DNA of 64,000 nucleotides from Brevibacillus dissolubilis (GCF_006170445.1 NZ_VCNA01000002.1:558001-622000); one strand, 5' to 3'; shown: positions 18,690 to 26,557, counted from the first letter of the stretch. The notes: a model not told the origin generated them from the sequence alone. Numbers and translations are program-made.

Positions 18690-19844
18690 TTATGACTTGG
18701 CTCCGAGTCCCTGCTCCAGATCCGCGATGATATCACGGGCAGTCTCGATGCCGACCGATAGACGTACAAGTCCCTTTGTGATGCCCGTCGCCTGCCGCTG
18801 CTCCTCGGTAAAAGCACGGTGCGAGGTGGTCACAGGATGGGAGACACTGGTTTCCACTCCGGCAAGCGATGGAGCCAGCTTGATCCAAGACAATGCCCGG
18901 TAAAACTCATAAATCTTCTCCTCATCTGCCAGACAGAAGGAGATCATCGCCCCCTGTTTATGATGATGGAAGAATGCAGTCTCTTGTTCAGTCGGGTAGT
19001 ATACCGCTTTTACCTTTGGATGGCTCCGCAAGAATTCAGCCACTTCTTTGGCGTTGTCACACTGTTTTTCCATACGAAGCGCCAGTGTCTTCAGACCACG
19101 TGCGGTCAGCCATGCTTCAAACGGACTGAGCGATGCCCCATAGGTCTCGACGATCTGCTTGGCCCGTGCCACCAGATCCTGACGCCCGACCAGCACACCA
19201 GATGTCACGTCACTGTGTCCACCGATATACTTCGTCCCGCTGTGTACAACCAGCTCCGCCCCATAGGTGATTGGACGCACCAGATACGGCGTCGCAAACG
19301 TATTGTCAATCATCGTCACCAGACCATGTGCCTTAGCCTGTGTAATCCAATGCGGCATATCTACGACAGACAACAGCGGATTGGTGATCGTCTCGAAAAA
19401 GAGCATCTTCGTCTTCGGCGTCACGAAAGCGTCCAGCGTCTTTTCTTCATTGAGGTTGATGCTGGTCATCTCAATGCCAAAACGGGAAAGCTCATTGTGC
19501 AACAGCCCATACGTCCCGCCATAGATCTCATGGGAGACCAGGATATGATCGCCAGGCCCAAGCACAGCCAGAAGCCCTGCCATGATCGCACCCATCCCGG
19601 ATGCAGCACTGACGCCTTTTTCCGCTTCTTCCAAGGTGGCTACAGCATCTGCCAGCTCCGTCTGGTTCGGATTTCCATTGCGTGTATAGAGGTAACCGCG
19701 TTCGCCCGCGTAATATTGTTCCACTTCCTCCAAGCCCGGAAAGGCAAATACAGAGGTTTGATAAATCGGAGTTGCCTTGCTCACGTCTTCTTGTATGTGC
19801 GGATGACGGATATGAACTGTTTTGGTCTCAAATTGTTTCGTCAT
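18690..19844 (-). CDS. Cys/Met-metabolism PLP enzyme (cystathionine gamma-synthase/lyase type)
   Basis: 384 residues of the trans-sulfuration family of PLP enzymes. Landmarks are YTRNGNPNQTELADAVATLE, ASGMGAIMAGLLAVLGPGD, the cofactor aspartate in TMIDNTFATP, and the PLP lysine in HSGTKYIGGHSD (about residue 200). Members make or cleave cystathionine or use acetylhomoserine. The sequence alone does not separate gamma-synthase, gamma-lyase and sulfhydrylase activities. AGGAG lies upstream of the ATG. No S-box or T-box leader is seen. Confidence 0.88.
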   Translation of the reverse strand: MTKQFETKTVHIRHPHIQEDVSKATPIYQTSVFAFPGLEEVEQYYAGERGYLYTRNGNPNQTELADAVATLEEAEKGVSAASGMGAIMAGLLAVLGPGDHILVSHEIYGGTYGLLHNELSRFGIEMTSINLNEEKTLDAFVTPKTKMLFFETITNPLLSVVDMPHWITQAKAHGLVTMIDNTFATPYLVRPITYGAELVVHSGTKYIGGHSDVTSGVLVGRQDLVARAKQIVETYGASLSPFEAWLTARGLKTLALRMEKQCDNAKEVAEFLRSHPKVKAVYYPTEQETAFFHHHKQGAMISFCLADEEKIYEFYRALSWIKLAPSLAGVETSVSHPVTTSHRAFTEEQRQATGITKGLVRLSVGIETARDIIADLEQGLGAKS

Positions 19845-19944
19845 GTGTTTTCCGCTCCTGTCAGGTTTTCTTCCATCATATCATAAAAATTTTTTTTAGG
19901 TAAATGAATGCAAATAATAAACGTTAGTTTCGTCTTACGGGTGG

Positions 19945-19950
19945 TATAAT
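19945..19950 (+). promoter_or_regulatory. Extended -10 promoter of the antisense RNA
   Basis: TGG-TATAAT forms an extended -10 element without a good -35. The start should be near 19957, which lies just past the end of the opposing toxin mRNA terminator. Confidence 0.65.
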
Positions 19951-19956
19951 GTGAAT

Positions 19957-19990
19957 AAGAAAAACCGTGAGTGTTGGTAGCACCCACGGT
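19957..19990 (-). terminator. Terminator of the toxin mRNA
   Basis: On the minus strand a 9-bp stem (arms at 19981-19989 and 19965-19973, one mismatch) is followed by five T. It gives a toxin mRNA of roughly 265 bases from the promoter near 20240. Confidence 0.7.
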
Positions 19991-20045
19991 TGATCAACAG
20001 TAAGAGTTCCCTTATAGGGTGCGGCTCACAACGTCAAGCGGGAAT

Positions 20046-20088
20046 AGACCTCCAGCCTCGTCAGCTTAAGGGAGGTCTACTTCTTTTT
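20046..20088 (+). terminator. Terminator of the antisense RNA
   Basis: An 8-bp stem (20046-20053 with 20071-20078) is followed by ACTTCTTTTT. Its 3' arm overlaps the toxin stop codon on the other strand. Confidence 0.7.
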
Positions 20089-20157
20089 ATGAGACAGGAT
20101 TGCTACGATGAGTGACCCGAAACCGAGCATCAACGAAATCGCTTCATACACTGTCAT
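20077..20157 (-). CDS. Holin-like type I toxin peptide, 26 aa
   Basis: The peptide begins MTVYEAISLMLGFGSL and ends with a lysine-rich tail (SHKKK). It has one hydrophobic span and matches the 'putative holin-like toxin' family related to TxpA and BsrG. Such peptides insert into the membrane and are lethal unless blocked by an antisense RNA. AGGGGGTGAT lies seven bases before the ATG. The mRNA has a long leader and trailer able to pair with each other (20191-20216 with 20004-20029). An antisense RNA gene overlaps its 3' end. Confidence 0.88.
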   Translation of the reverse strand: MTVYEAISLMLGFGSLIVAILSHKKK

Positions 20158-20235
20158 ATAGCATCACCCCCTGATCGTATGACATAGGGAGTGAGCCGAC
20201 CGCCCTTAAGGGAGCCAATCTTCTGTTGTACCAAA

Positions 20236-20263
20236 ATCATAAGCGTGAATAATAGGTTTACAA
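20236..20263 (-). promoter_or_regulatory. SigA-type promoter of the toxin gene
   Basis: On the minus strand TTGTAA (20258-20263), a 16-base spacer and TATGAT (20236-20241) form a good vegetative promoter. The predicted start is near 20229. Confidence 0.65.
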
Positions 20264-20326
20264 GTTTATAAATTAGCTTTATTTTTACATATTTCTACAT
20301 CGATCACGTTTTGGAGGCCCCGTCAG

Positions 20327-21535
20327 ATGCTTGCTCTTTTCTCCTTTGCCCAGTTCTTGATCATGCAGGTCTGGTTCAGCTTCTCGGCTGTGTTGCCGCA
20401 ACTTTCGGAAGAATGGCAGCTTAGCTCCACGCAAGCTGGACTGATCGTCTCTGTCTTTCATCTGGGCTATATTGTTTCCGTTTTCATTAATAGTTTTTTA
20501 AGCGATAAGCAAAATCCGCGGCGGCTGTTCATCTTCGGGGCGATTGTTGCCGGACTGGCCAGCCTGCTGTTTGCCTATGCGGCACAGGGATTTGTCTCGG
20601 CAATGCTGCTCCGGTTTCTCGCGGGGCTTGGGATCGGCGGGATATATGTACCGGGGATGAAGCTCCTGTCGGGAATCTATCCGCCTGAGCAGCGTGGACG
20701 GGCGCTTGGCATCTTTGTCGGTTCACTTGTGCTTGGTTCGGGTATGTCTCTTTTACTGGCGGGGATGTTCGTCTCAATGATCAGCTGGCAAGGTGTCATT
20801 ATCATCACCGGGATCTCGTCGCTCGTCGGTGCGGCCGTCGTATCACTGGCTAAGATCCCGCCCATGACTGTCTCCAACCACCATTTTTCCCTTGCACTAA
20901 TCAAGCGGGTCTTTACCAAAAGCAATGTGCTGATGAACCTGAGCTACGGTGGTCATATGTGGGAGCTTTATGCGATGTGGGCGTGGATCGGGCCGTTTTT
21001 CGTTGAGGTGCTGAAGCTGACCGGGTACCAGTCAGATCAGGCCGCATCCATCGGCAATATGATCGGAGCGCTGGTCATCATGATCGGGGCGATTGCCACC
21101 AGTTACGGCGGTCACCTGTCAGATCGGGTGGGCCGGAGCAAAGCGATCCTCAGCTTTATCCTGATCAGTATGGTCTGCTCGTTTGTCATGGGCTGGCTGA
21201 TGTACGCGCCGCTTTGGATTTTGGTTGGGGTGGCTGTGATCTACGGCTTTACAATCATCGGTGATTCGCCGATCTACTCTACCGCTCTGACCGAGCTGTC
21301 TGATCCAGACGTGGTGGGGCTTGCGTTGGGTGTGCAGTCTGTGATTGGCTTTGGCATCACGGTCATATCCCCTGCCCTGTTCGGTCTGATCCTCGAAATC
21401 TTCGCCGGCAATCCCCTCTATCAATGGGGAATGGCCTTTACCTGCCTTGGTTTTGGCGCGGCTGTCACCCCGCTGTGTCTCGCACGTCTGCGCCGTCTTC
21501 CGGACAGCTATCAGATGGCGAATGGCAAACGATAA
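20327..21535 (+). CDS. MFS transporter
   Basis: 402 residues with about 12 hydrophobic segments. MFS landmarks include SDKQNPRR in the loop after segment 2 and LSDRVGRSKA in the equivalent loop of the second half. LRFLAGLGIGGIYVPGMKL resembles the motif C region of sugar and efflux permeases. TTGGAGG precedes the ATG. The substrate is unknown; the short loops and length fit a YfcJ/CynX-like family. Confidence 0.88.
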   Translation: MLALFSFAQFLIMQVWFSFSAVLPQLSEEWQLSSTQAGLIVSVFHLGYIVSVFINSFLSDKQNPRRLFIFGAIVAGLASLLFAYAAQGFVSAMLLRFLAGLGIGGIYVPGMKLLSGIYPPEQRGRALGIFVGSLVLGSGMSLLLAGMFVSMISWQGVIIITGISSLVGAAVVSLAKIPPMTVSNHHFSLALIKRVFTKSNVLMNLSYGGHMWELYAMWAWIGPFFVEVLKLTGYQSDQAASIGNMIGALVIMIGAIATSYGGHLSDRVGRSKAILSFILISMVCSFVMGWLMYAPLWILVGVAVIYGFTIIGDSPIYSTALTELSDPDVVGLALGVQSVIGFGITVISPALFGLILEIFAGNPLYQWGMAFTCLGFGAAVTPLCLARLRRLPDSYQMANGKR

Positions 21536-21545
21536 CGTTTTGTGC

Positions 21546-21551
21546 TATAAT
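21546..21551 (+). promoter_or_regulatory. Extended -10 promoter for the cyclophilin gene
   Basis: TGC-TATAAT lies about 45 bases upstream of the ATG at 21597. No convincing -35 is present. Confidence 0.5.
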
Positions 21552-21596
21552 CCGTCATTAGAACAAGACATGGCAACATCAGGAAGGAGAGTAGAG

Positions 21597-22325
21597 ATGA
21601 AAAAATATGCACTTACACTGACCAGCCTGTTGCTTACAGCAAGCCTCGTGACGGGTTGCGGCGGCGGTAACCAGACCGACGAACACGCCAACCACAACGA
21701 TTCTACCCAGACCGGGCAGCCGGCCGATCAAGCCACACAACCTGACCAAGCCAACCAGACTCCGCCTGCGGGCGATGTCGGCCCAACCGGTGAGAAAAAA
21801 TGGGACAAGCCGCCTGCGATGCAGATCGACCCGAACAAATCCTACACAGCGACGATCACCACCACTATGGGCGACATCAAAATCGAGCTGTTCGCCAAGG
21901 ACGCTCCGAAGACCGTCAACAACTTCGTCTTCCTGGCCAAAGAGGACTTTTATGACGGCATCATTTTCCACCGCGTCATGAAAACCTTCATGATCCAGAC
22001 CGGCGATCCGCTCGGCAACGGGATGGGTGGCCCAGGATATCGCTTTGAGGACGAGCTGAACAATGGTCACAAATACGAAGTGGGTGTCGTCGCGATGGCC
22101 AACGCCGGCCCGAACACCAACGGCAGCCAGTTCTTCATCGGTTCCGGTGATGACATTACAGGTCTGGAGTTCTCCCCAGACTACACCATTTTCGGGAAAG
22201 TCATCGAAGGCCAAGACGTGGTCAACAAAATCGCTTCCGTCCCTGTCAAAGCAGGTGCAAGCGGTGAGGCCAGCTCCCCTGTGACACCGGTTTCCATGAA
22301 AGACGTCAAGATCGAAGAAAAGTAA
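21597..22325 (+). CDS. Lipoprotein cyclophilin-type peptidyl-prolyl isomerase
   Basis: 242 residues. The lipoprotein signal ends LVTGC (Cys about 21), followed by a Gln/Thr/Pro/Asp-rich linker to about residue 75. A cyclophilin domain follows with TTMGDIKIELFAKDAPKTV, the catalytic stretch IIFHRVMKTFMIQTGDP, and MANAGPNTNGSQFFI. It should act outside the membrane in folding exported proteins. ATG 21597 follows AAGGAGAG; in-frame codons upstream have no ribosome binding site. Confidence 0.93.
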   Translation: MKKYALTLTSLLLTASLVTGCGGGNQTDEHANHNDSTQTGQPADQATQPDQANQTPPAGDVGPTGEKKWDKPPAMQIDPNKSYTATITTTMGDIKIELFAKDAPKTVNNFVFLAKEDFYDGIIFHRVMKTFMIQTGDPLGNGMGGPGYRFEDELNNGHKYEVGVVAMANAGPNTNGSQFFIGSGDDITGLEFSPDYTIFGKVIEGQDVVNKIASVPVKAGASGEASSPVTPVSMKDVKIEEK

Positions 22326-22337
22326 ATCAAGCATGCC

Positions 22338-22384
22338 AAAAACACCTGTTTCCCGCTATTTTCCGGCGGTGGGACAGGTGTTTT
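22338..22384. terminator. Terminator of the cyclophilin gene
   Basis: AAAACACCTGT and ACAGGTGTTTT arms, with an extra CCGC/GCGG inner stem, end in TTTT. Confidence 0.8.
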
Positions 22385-22484
22385 CCATTCATCCCCTGTT
22401 GCTTTTTCTCCTGTTCATCCCCTACACTTGGGTGACCGATCCGCTTTCACAGCCACAAGCCAAAAAAGCGAAAAGGAGACCGAT

Positions 22485-23144
22485 ATGAATATGATTTCTT
22501 GGTTGCGCAAGATGCTCACGGTCACTACAGGCATCTATTGCGCATTATTATTGTTTACGAATCCGACCGCAGCATCTGCTCCGGTTCACATATATACAGG
22601 CAGCACAGGTAATGACATTACGTATTTGCAGCAAAAGCTTCAACAGCTGGGTCTGTATCAAGGCACACTGGACGGCGTTGTCACAGAAGACATGATCGAT
22701 GCCGTCAACATGTTTCAGCGGCTCTATGGACTCCCAGTCACAAGTGAACTGGATCAGGCAACCGTCCAACAGATAAAAGCCGCTCAGGTTACCACAAAAG
22801 AAATCGACCTGCTCGAACGGCTGGTCTATGCCGAGGGACGCGGCGAATCCTTGCAGGGGCAGACGGCCATCGCTGCCGTCGTACTCAACCGGATGAAGTC
22901 ATCCCAATTCCCCAAAACGGTGCATGAAGTGATTTTTGAGAAAAACTCCTTCTCAACCGTCCAAGACGGTGCCCTGCCGAAGGAAAAGAATGAAATGGCG
23001 CAAAAGGCAGTTCGGGCCGCATTAGCAGGCAAAGACCCATCGAAGGGTGCGATTTTCTTTTTTAATCCCAAAAAGGTTACCTCTTCTTGGATGTGGTCAC
23101 GTCCCCGTGCGGTGTTGATCGGAAATCACATTTTTGCCCACTAA
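22485..23144 (+). CDS. sleB: Spore cortex-lytic enzyme, SleB type
   Basis: 220 residues. A signal peptide (about 1-28) is followed by a peptidoglycan-binding domain (about 35-95, GNDITYLQQKLQQLGLYQG) and a CwlJ/SleB hydrolase domain with the catalytic glutamate in ERLVYAEGRGES. SleB is a lytic transglycosylase that degrades cortex peptidoglycan during germination. ATG 22485 follows AAAGGAGA. The usual ypeB partner is not adjacent. It could be a SleB paralogue rather than the main enzyme. Confidence 0.85.
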   Translation: MNMISWLRKMLTVTTGIYCALLLFTNPTAASAPVHIYTGSTGNDITYLQQKLQQLGLYQGTLDGVVTEDMIDAVNMFQRLYGLPVTSELDQATVQQIKAAQVTTKEIDLLERLVYAEGRGESLQGQTAIAAVVLNRMKSSQFPKTVHEVIFEKNSFSTVQDGALPKEKNEMAQKAVRAALAGKDPSKGAIFFFNPKKVTSSWMWSRPRAVLIGNHIFAH

Positions 23145-23245
23145 TGTTCACACCATCCTGTATATTTCATCTATTTTTATTTTTGCTTAATACCATCTTA
23201 ATAAATAGCTGTTAGGATAATAACTGTAATCAACGTTTAACTTTT

Positions 23246-23420
23246 TGAGAAAAGTTCAAGGCTGACGCCTTTGGTAAGTATTCGAGATGTGTTCGACTAC
23301 AGAGTACGCATAATCATGTCACAACCGACGTGATTGTCCATACTCTGTAGTACCTCTCAAGCGTAGCGGTAAGACCGGGTGAGAGCGGTTTTATCGCAGG
23401 AGATATTTACGCTTTTCTCA
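23246..23420 (+). ncRNA. Candidate structured non-coding RNA of unknown class
   Basis: A closing stem TGAGAAAAG/CTTTTCTCA (23246-23254 with 23412-23420) encloses several hairpins: AAGGC/GCCTT (23258-23271), a perfect 11-bp stem (23296-23306 with 23341-23351), and an 11-bp stem with two wobble pairs (23366-23376 with 23387-23397). CTCTCA (23354-23359) can pair with TGAGAG (23380-23385), and AAGCGTA with TACGCTT, so alternative or pseudoknotted folds are possible. A strong terminator follows at 23438. No gene follows on this strand. I recognise no known riboswitch or housekeeping RNA. Confidence 0.55.
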
Positions 23421-23437
23421 GCAAACCCCCATACTTG

Positions 23438-23471
23438 AGCATCCTACTTCTAAGTGGGGTGCTATTTTTTT
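23438..23471 (+). terminator. Strong intrinsic terminator after the RNA candidate
   Basis: AGCATCC/GGGTGCT (23438-23444 with 23457-23463) plus inner ACTT/AAGT is followed by A and seven T. It ends a plus-strand transcript, although no coding gene lies just upstream. Confidence 0.8.
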
Positions 23472-23779
23472 GTGTTTTATGGGGGTTGTTGCTCGTGTCG
23501 GTGGATGGGAGAGCAGGCGGTGGGCAGGAGGCTTGCCTTGTTTGAAAAACCCGAAGGGGTTGGGACTGGCCGCTCCGGGAAAAGAAAGGGCTTGTTAGGG
23601 TCAAAAATTCCGAAGAAGCCCTTTCAAACGTAGAGTTTGCCCCTGGGAGGATTCGGAGAAGTATGGGACGCCCTTTCTTTCCCCTCCGCTGGGTGTGTTT
23701 TTCAAAAGAGGCGTGCCTCCTGCCCACCGCCTTCTCTCCTCCAGCCTTGGAGTAGCAAAGACCGCCATTAAAACATAAA
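23468..23779. repeat. Giant imperfect palindrome, about 312 bp
   Basis: The left arm starting TTTGTGTTTTA (23468) is the reverse complement of the right arm ending TAAAACATAAA (23779), with few mismatches and small gaps. The best paired part is GGCGGTGGGCAGGAGGC (about 23518-23532) with its complement at 23717-23731. Further in, GGGAAAAGAAAGGGC pairs with GCCCTTTCTTTCCCC. Arms are about 120-150 bases with a small centre. It holds no credible gene. It may be a miniature mobile element, two inverted copies of a repeat, or a long RNA hairpin. Confidence 0.7.
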
Positions 23780-23811
23780 GGGATTATGGAATAATAAAAA
23801 GATAAAAGAGG

Positions 23812-23855
23812 AAAAGGACTTTCCTCGCGATGAATCGCGGTGGGAAAGTCCTTTT
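23812..23855. terminator. Strong bidirectional terminator
   Basis: AAAAGGACTTTCC and GGGAAAGTCCTTTT arms, with inner CGCGAT/ATCGCG, follow the SDR gene on the minus strand. Confidence 0.85.
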
Positions 23856-23927
23856 GGTATGTTGTCATGCTAGATGATGGGAATACTCTTCCGTAACGAC
23901 TTTACTTACATCCGATTAAAAACCGAC

Positions 23928-24695
23928 TTAAAACCCGTAAATCGACATACCGCCATCCACCGAAATCGTCTGTCCCGTGATATAAGCAGCAGCATCCGAA
24001 GCGAGGAAGATCGTCGGCCCGACCAGATCCTCCAAGTCTCCGATTCGTCCCATCGGTGTATGATCCAGCACCTCTGCTACGAACGCCGGGTCATCCAAGA
24101 GCTTCTCGGTTAATGGCGTGCGGAAGTACCACGGTGCAATCGAGTTGATACAGACGCCGAATTTGCTCCATTCTAATGAAAGAACACGCGTCATGTGGAT
24201 GATTCCGGCTTTGCTGGCACCATAGGCAACTCCGGTGCGGAGCGCGACTTGGCCTGCGACGGATGCGATGTTGACGATGCGGCCGTATTTTTGCTCAGTC
24301 ATGACTTTTCCGGCGGCTTGGGCCATGAAAAAGTTGGCCTTGAGGTCGAGGTCGACGACGCGGTCCCATTCTTCCTGGGTGACATCGAGGGCTTTGGTAC
24401 GGATGTTCATGCCTGCGTTGTTGATGAGGATATGCAGTCCGCCCAGTTCACACAGGGTGTCTTCGACGATGCGTTGTGGTGATTCTGGATCGGTCAGGTC
24501 GGCTACGATGCCGTGGGCACGGCGGCCAAGTGCCTGGATGTCGATGACCAGCTGTTCCAGCTCAGATGCGGTGCGGGAAACGACAGCCACATCTGCGCCT
24601 GCTTCTGCGAGACCGATCGCAAGCGCACGGCCAATCCCTCTGCCTGCTCCTGTGACAATTGCCGTTTTTCCGGTCAGATCAAAACGTTGTTTCAT
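23928..24695 (-). CDS. Short-chain dehydrogenase/reductase
   Basis: 255 residues of the classical SDR family: cofactor motif TGAGRGIG near residue 13, NNAG in ILINNAGMN, catalytic Ser in IVNIASVAG, and YGASK (YxxxK). The end VDGGMSIYGF is typical. NAD(P)-dependent reduction of a ketone or oxidation of an alcohol is expected; the substrate is unknown. ATG 24695 follows AGAGGGG. A longer frame to 24764 would run into the start of the divergent yfhH-like gene and has no ribosome binding site. Confidence 0.9.
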   Translation of the reverse strand: MKQRFDLTGKTAIVTGAGRGIGRALAIGLAEAGADVAVVSRTASELEQLVIDIQALGRRAHGIVADLTDPESPQRIVEDTLCELGGLHILINNAGMNIRTKALDVTQEEWDRVVDLDLKANFFMAQAAGKVMTEQKYGRIVNIASVAGQVALRTGVAYGASKAGIIHMTRVLSLEWSKFGVCINSIAPWYFRTPLTEKLLDDPAFVAEVLDHTPMGRIGDLEDLVGPTIFLASDAAAYITGQTISVDGGMSIYGF

Positions 24696-24764
24696 ATCGA
24701 TCCCCTCTTTTCGTTTCATTGGTGTTATAATAAAAGGCGTTATTTTACATAGGAGGCTTGTCAT

Positions 24765-25073
24765 ATGCGTTTATACAGTCAGTTTACGCTCGCTGAATTA
24801 CAGGAAGAGATGGAGAAGCTTCGCAAAGCGATCGAAGAGAAGCGCGAGATTGGAGACATGGTAAGTGTCGGGATCTTCGAGCAGAAGTTCTTTTTGGCGA
24901 AGTCGTACTATATCGGCACCAGCGAGTTTTTTATCGGTAAAAGCTACAAGGTGCATGGGTTTGACGCACCGTTTACGATTGACTACTTCAATGGCGTATT
25001 TGCTTGGGGCCGTTTTGAAGGTTCTGAGGAGCAGACAGGCTATCCGGTCGGAATGTTGGAGAGCCTGTTCTAG
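24765..25073 (+). CDS. yfhH: YfhH-family (DUF1811) protein
   Basis: 102 residues with a helical start (YSQFTLAELQEEMEKLRKAI) and a beta-rich half ending FTIDYFNGVFAWGRFEGS, which matches the B. subtilis YfhH pattern ending in LNGVFAWGY. The function is not established. AGGAGG precedes the ATG by eight bases. It diverges from the SDR gene, with about 70 bases between the starts. Confidence 0.88.
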   Translation: MRLYSQFTLAELQEEMEKLRKAIEEKREIGDMVSVGIFEQKFFLAKSYYIGTSEFFIGKSYKVHGFDAPFTIDYFNGVFAWGRFEGSEEQTGYPVGMLESLF

Positions 25074-25090
25074 TCAAAATAGGCACTCCC

Positions 25091-26044
25091 CTACGGCAGA
25101 CGCTCGCCGCGACCAGCCACCCAGAGCTTGTACCAGTCTTCCCGTGAGAGCTGGATGCGGCATGCTTCTGCCCCTTCACGGATATTTTCCGGACGGTTGC
25201 TGCCTAAGAGCGGGATGATCTGAGCCGGATGGTGCATCAGCCAGGCGAGACTGAGCTGTGATGGGGTTGCATCATATTTGGCGCCCAGTTCAGCGAAGCA
25301 CGCGGTCAGTGTACCATAGCGGTGGGCATCTTGGCCCTCCAGCTTGGATGGATCAGCTTTACCCGTCAACAGACCTCCGCCAAGCGGGCTGTACGCCAGT
25401 GGACGAATGTCGAACTGAGTAGCTTGATCCAGTACACCGTTATGAAGCGCTTCCATATTCCACAAGCTGATCGACGGCTGAGTCGTAACGATCGGCACAT
25501 CGAGATAGGCCTGCAGGGCCGATACCTGTGACGGGAAATAATTGCTTACCCCGATCATGCGGACTCGACCATCGGCAACAATCTGGTTCAGCGCACGGGC
25601 TGTCTCACGTGGATGTGTCAACGGATCTGGACGGTGGATTTGGTACAGATCGATATAGGTGGTTTGCAGACGGTGCAGTGAACCCTCAAGGCTTGTCGTT
25701 ATGTAATCATAAGTGAGATTGTAGCGTTGCGGCCCATGCTCATCCTCGAACAGAATTCCACATTTGGTCGCGATGAAGATTTTTTCACGCAGACCCGCAT
25801 TGGCAGCGAGAAATTGACCAAAAATATCCTCACACGAACGGTTGCCGTAGATGTCCGCGTGATCAAACATCGTAATGCCAGCACCAAGCGCCGTATTCAA
25901 CGCCGTAAACGCTGCTTCGATATTCTGAGGCCCTACTTCTGCCGGATTCCATGTACCGGACAAGCCCATGCATCCAAGGCCGATTGCGCTGACCGGCACT
26001 CGATCAGGCCCCAGCGTCACTTGTGGTAGTCGCTTCTCAGTCAT
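25091..26044 (-). CDS. Aldo/keto reductase
   Basis: 317 residues with the AKR barrel signatures: GLGCMGLSGTW near the start, active Asp and Tyr in FDHADIYGN, Lys in IATKCGI, His in YQIHRPDPL, and the cofactor stretch IIPLLGSNRPENI. An NADPH-dependent reductase of aldehydes or ketones is likely; it resembles the E. coli YdhF subgroup. ATG 26044 follows GGAG by about eight bases and is preferred over GTG 26050. Confidence 0.9.
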   Translation of the reverse strand: MTEKRLPQVTLGPDRVPVSAIGLGCMGLSGTWNPAEVGPQNIEAAFTALNTALGAGITMFDHADIYGNRSCEDIFGQFLAANAGLREKIFIATKCGILFEDEHGPQRYNLTYDYITTSLEGSLHRLQTTYIDLYQIHRPDPLTHPRETARALNQIVADGRVRMIGVSNYFPSQVSALQAYLDVPIVTTQPSISLWNMEALHNGVLDQATQFDIRPLAYSPLGGGLLTGKADPSKLEGQDAHRYGTLTACFAELGAKYDATPSQLSLAWLMHHPAQIIPLLGSNRPENIREGAEACRIQLSREDWYKLWVAGRGERLP

Positions 26045-26083
26045 GTTCACATCTCCTAACTATCATAGAAAGTGAGTCTTACT

Positions 26084-26533
26084 ATGGATTGGACCAATCT
26101 TATTTTATTAGCACTGCTCACACTCGGAATCGTCAGCAACAACCCAGCCGTCTCCATCTCGGTCGGGCTGTTGCTGATGATTCGCCTGTTGCATGTGGAG
26201 CGGATCTTTCCTTTTTTGGAGCAGTATGGGTTGCAGGTGGGAATCATCATTCTCACCATTGGTGTGCTTGCCCCTGTCGCCAGCGGACGGATTCAGCCGG
26301 AGGCGATGGGACAGGCGTTTTTGCATTGGCAGTCGCTCTTGGCGATTGCGGTCGGGATCTTCGTCGCGTACCTCGGTGGGCGTGGTGCTGCCCTGATGGC
26401 TAGCAATCCGCTCATCGTCACCGGGCTGCTGATCGGAACAATCCTTGGTGTCGCCTTTTTCCGGGGCGTTCCTGTGGGGCCGTTGATCGCGGCTGGTATC
26501 ATGTCCGTTCTGCTGAGCGGTTTGCCGAAATAA
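26084..26533 (+). CDS. UPF0756 (DUF441) membrane protein
   Basis: About 149 residues with four hydrophobic spans, including LILLALLTLGIVSNNPAVSI, YGLQVGIIILTIGVLAPVAS, LLAIAVGIFVAYLGGRG and a C-terminal PLIAAGIMSVLLSGLP. This is the DUF441/YeaL pattern; the function is unknown. ATG 26084 is preferred over GTG 26072 because AAAGTGAG lies at a better distance. It diverges from the aldo/keto reductase gene. Confidence 0.88.
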   Translation: MDWTNLILLALLTLGIVSNNPAVSISVGLLLMIRLLHVERIFPFLEQYGLQVGIIILTIGVLAPVASGRIQPEAMGQAFLHWQSLLAIAVGIFVAYLGGRGAALMASNPLIVTGLLIGTILGVAFFRGVPVGPLIAAGIMSVLLSGLPK

Positions 26534-26557
26534 CCACAGGCATGCCCCGACCAGCCT

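Larger units (their letters stand above)
19957..20088 (+). ncRNA. Antisense antitoxin RNA (RatA-like role)
   Basis: Promoter at 19945 and terminator hairpin AGACCTCC/GGAGGTCT (20046-20078) with tail ACTTCTTTTT define an RNA of about 132 bases. It is complementary to the 3' half of the toxin mRNA, from the toxin terminator to the last codons and stop codon (20077-20079). This is the layout of TxpA/RatA-type type I antitoxins. Both transcript ends are predicted from sequence only. Confidence 0.7.

Noticed and set aside
18819-19886. 355-codon plus-strand frame opposite the cystathionine-type gene
   Set aside because: Antisense shadow; the minus-strand gene has complete PLP-enzyme motifs.
23246-23420. 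c-di-AMP (ydaO), T-box, cobalamin, lysine or Mg2+ riboswitch
   Set aside because: The conserved core sequences that I know for these classes are not present, and no gene follows on the strand.
23407-23868. 153-codon minus-strand reading frame after sleB
   Set aside because: It runs straight through the giant palindrome and both terminators, has no ribosome binding site, and its composition reflects the inverted repeat.
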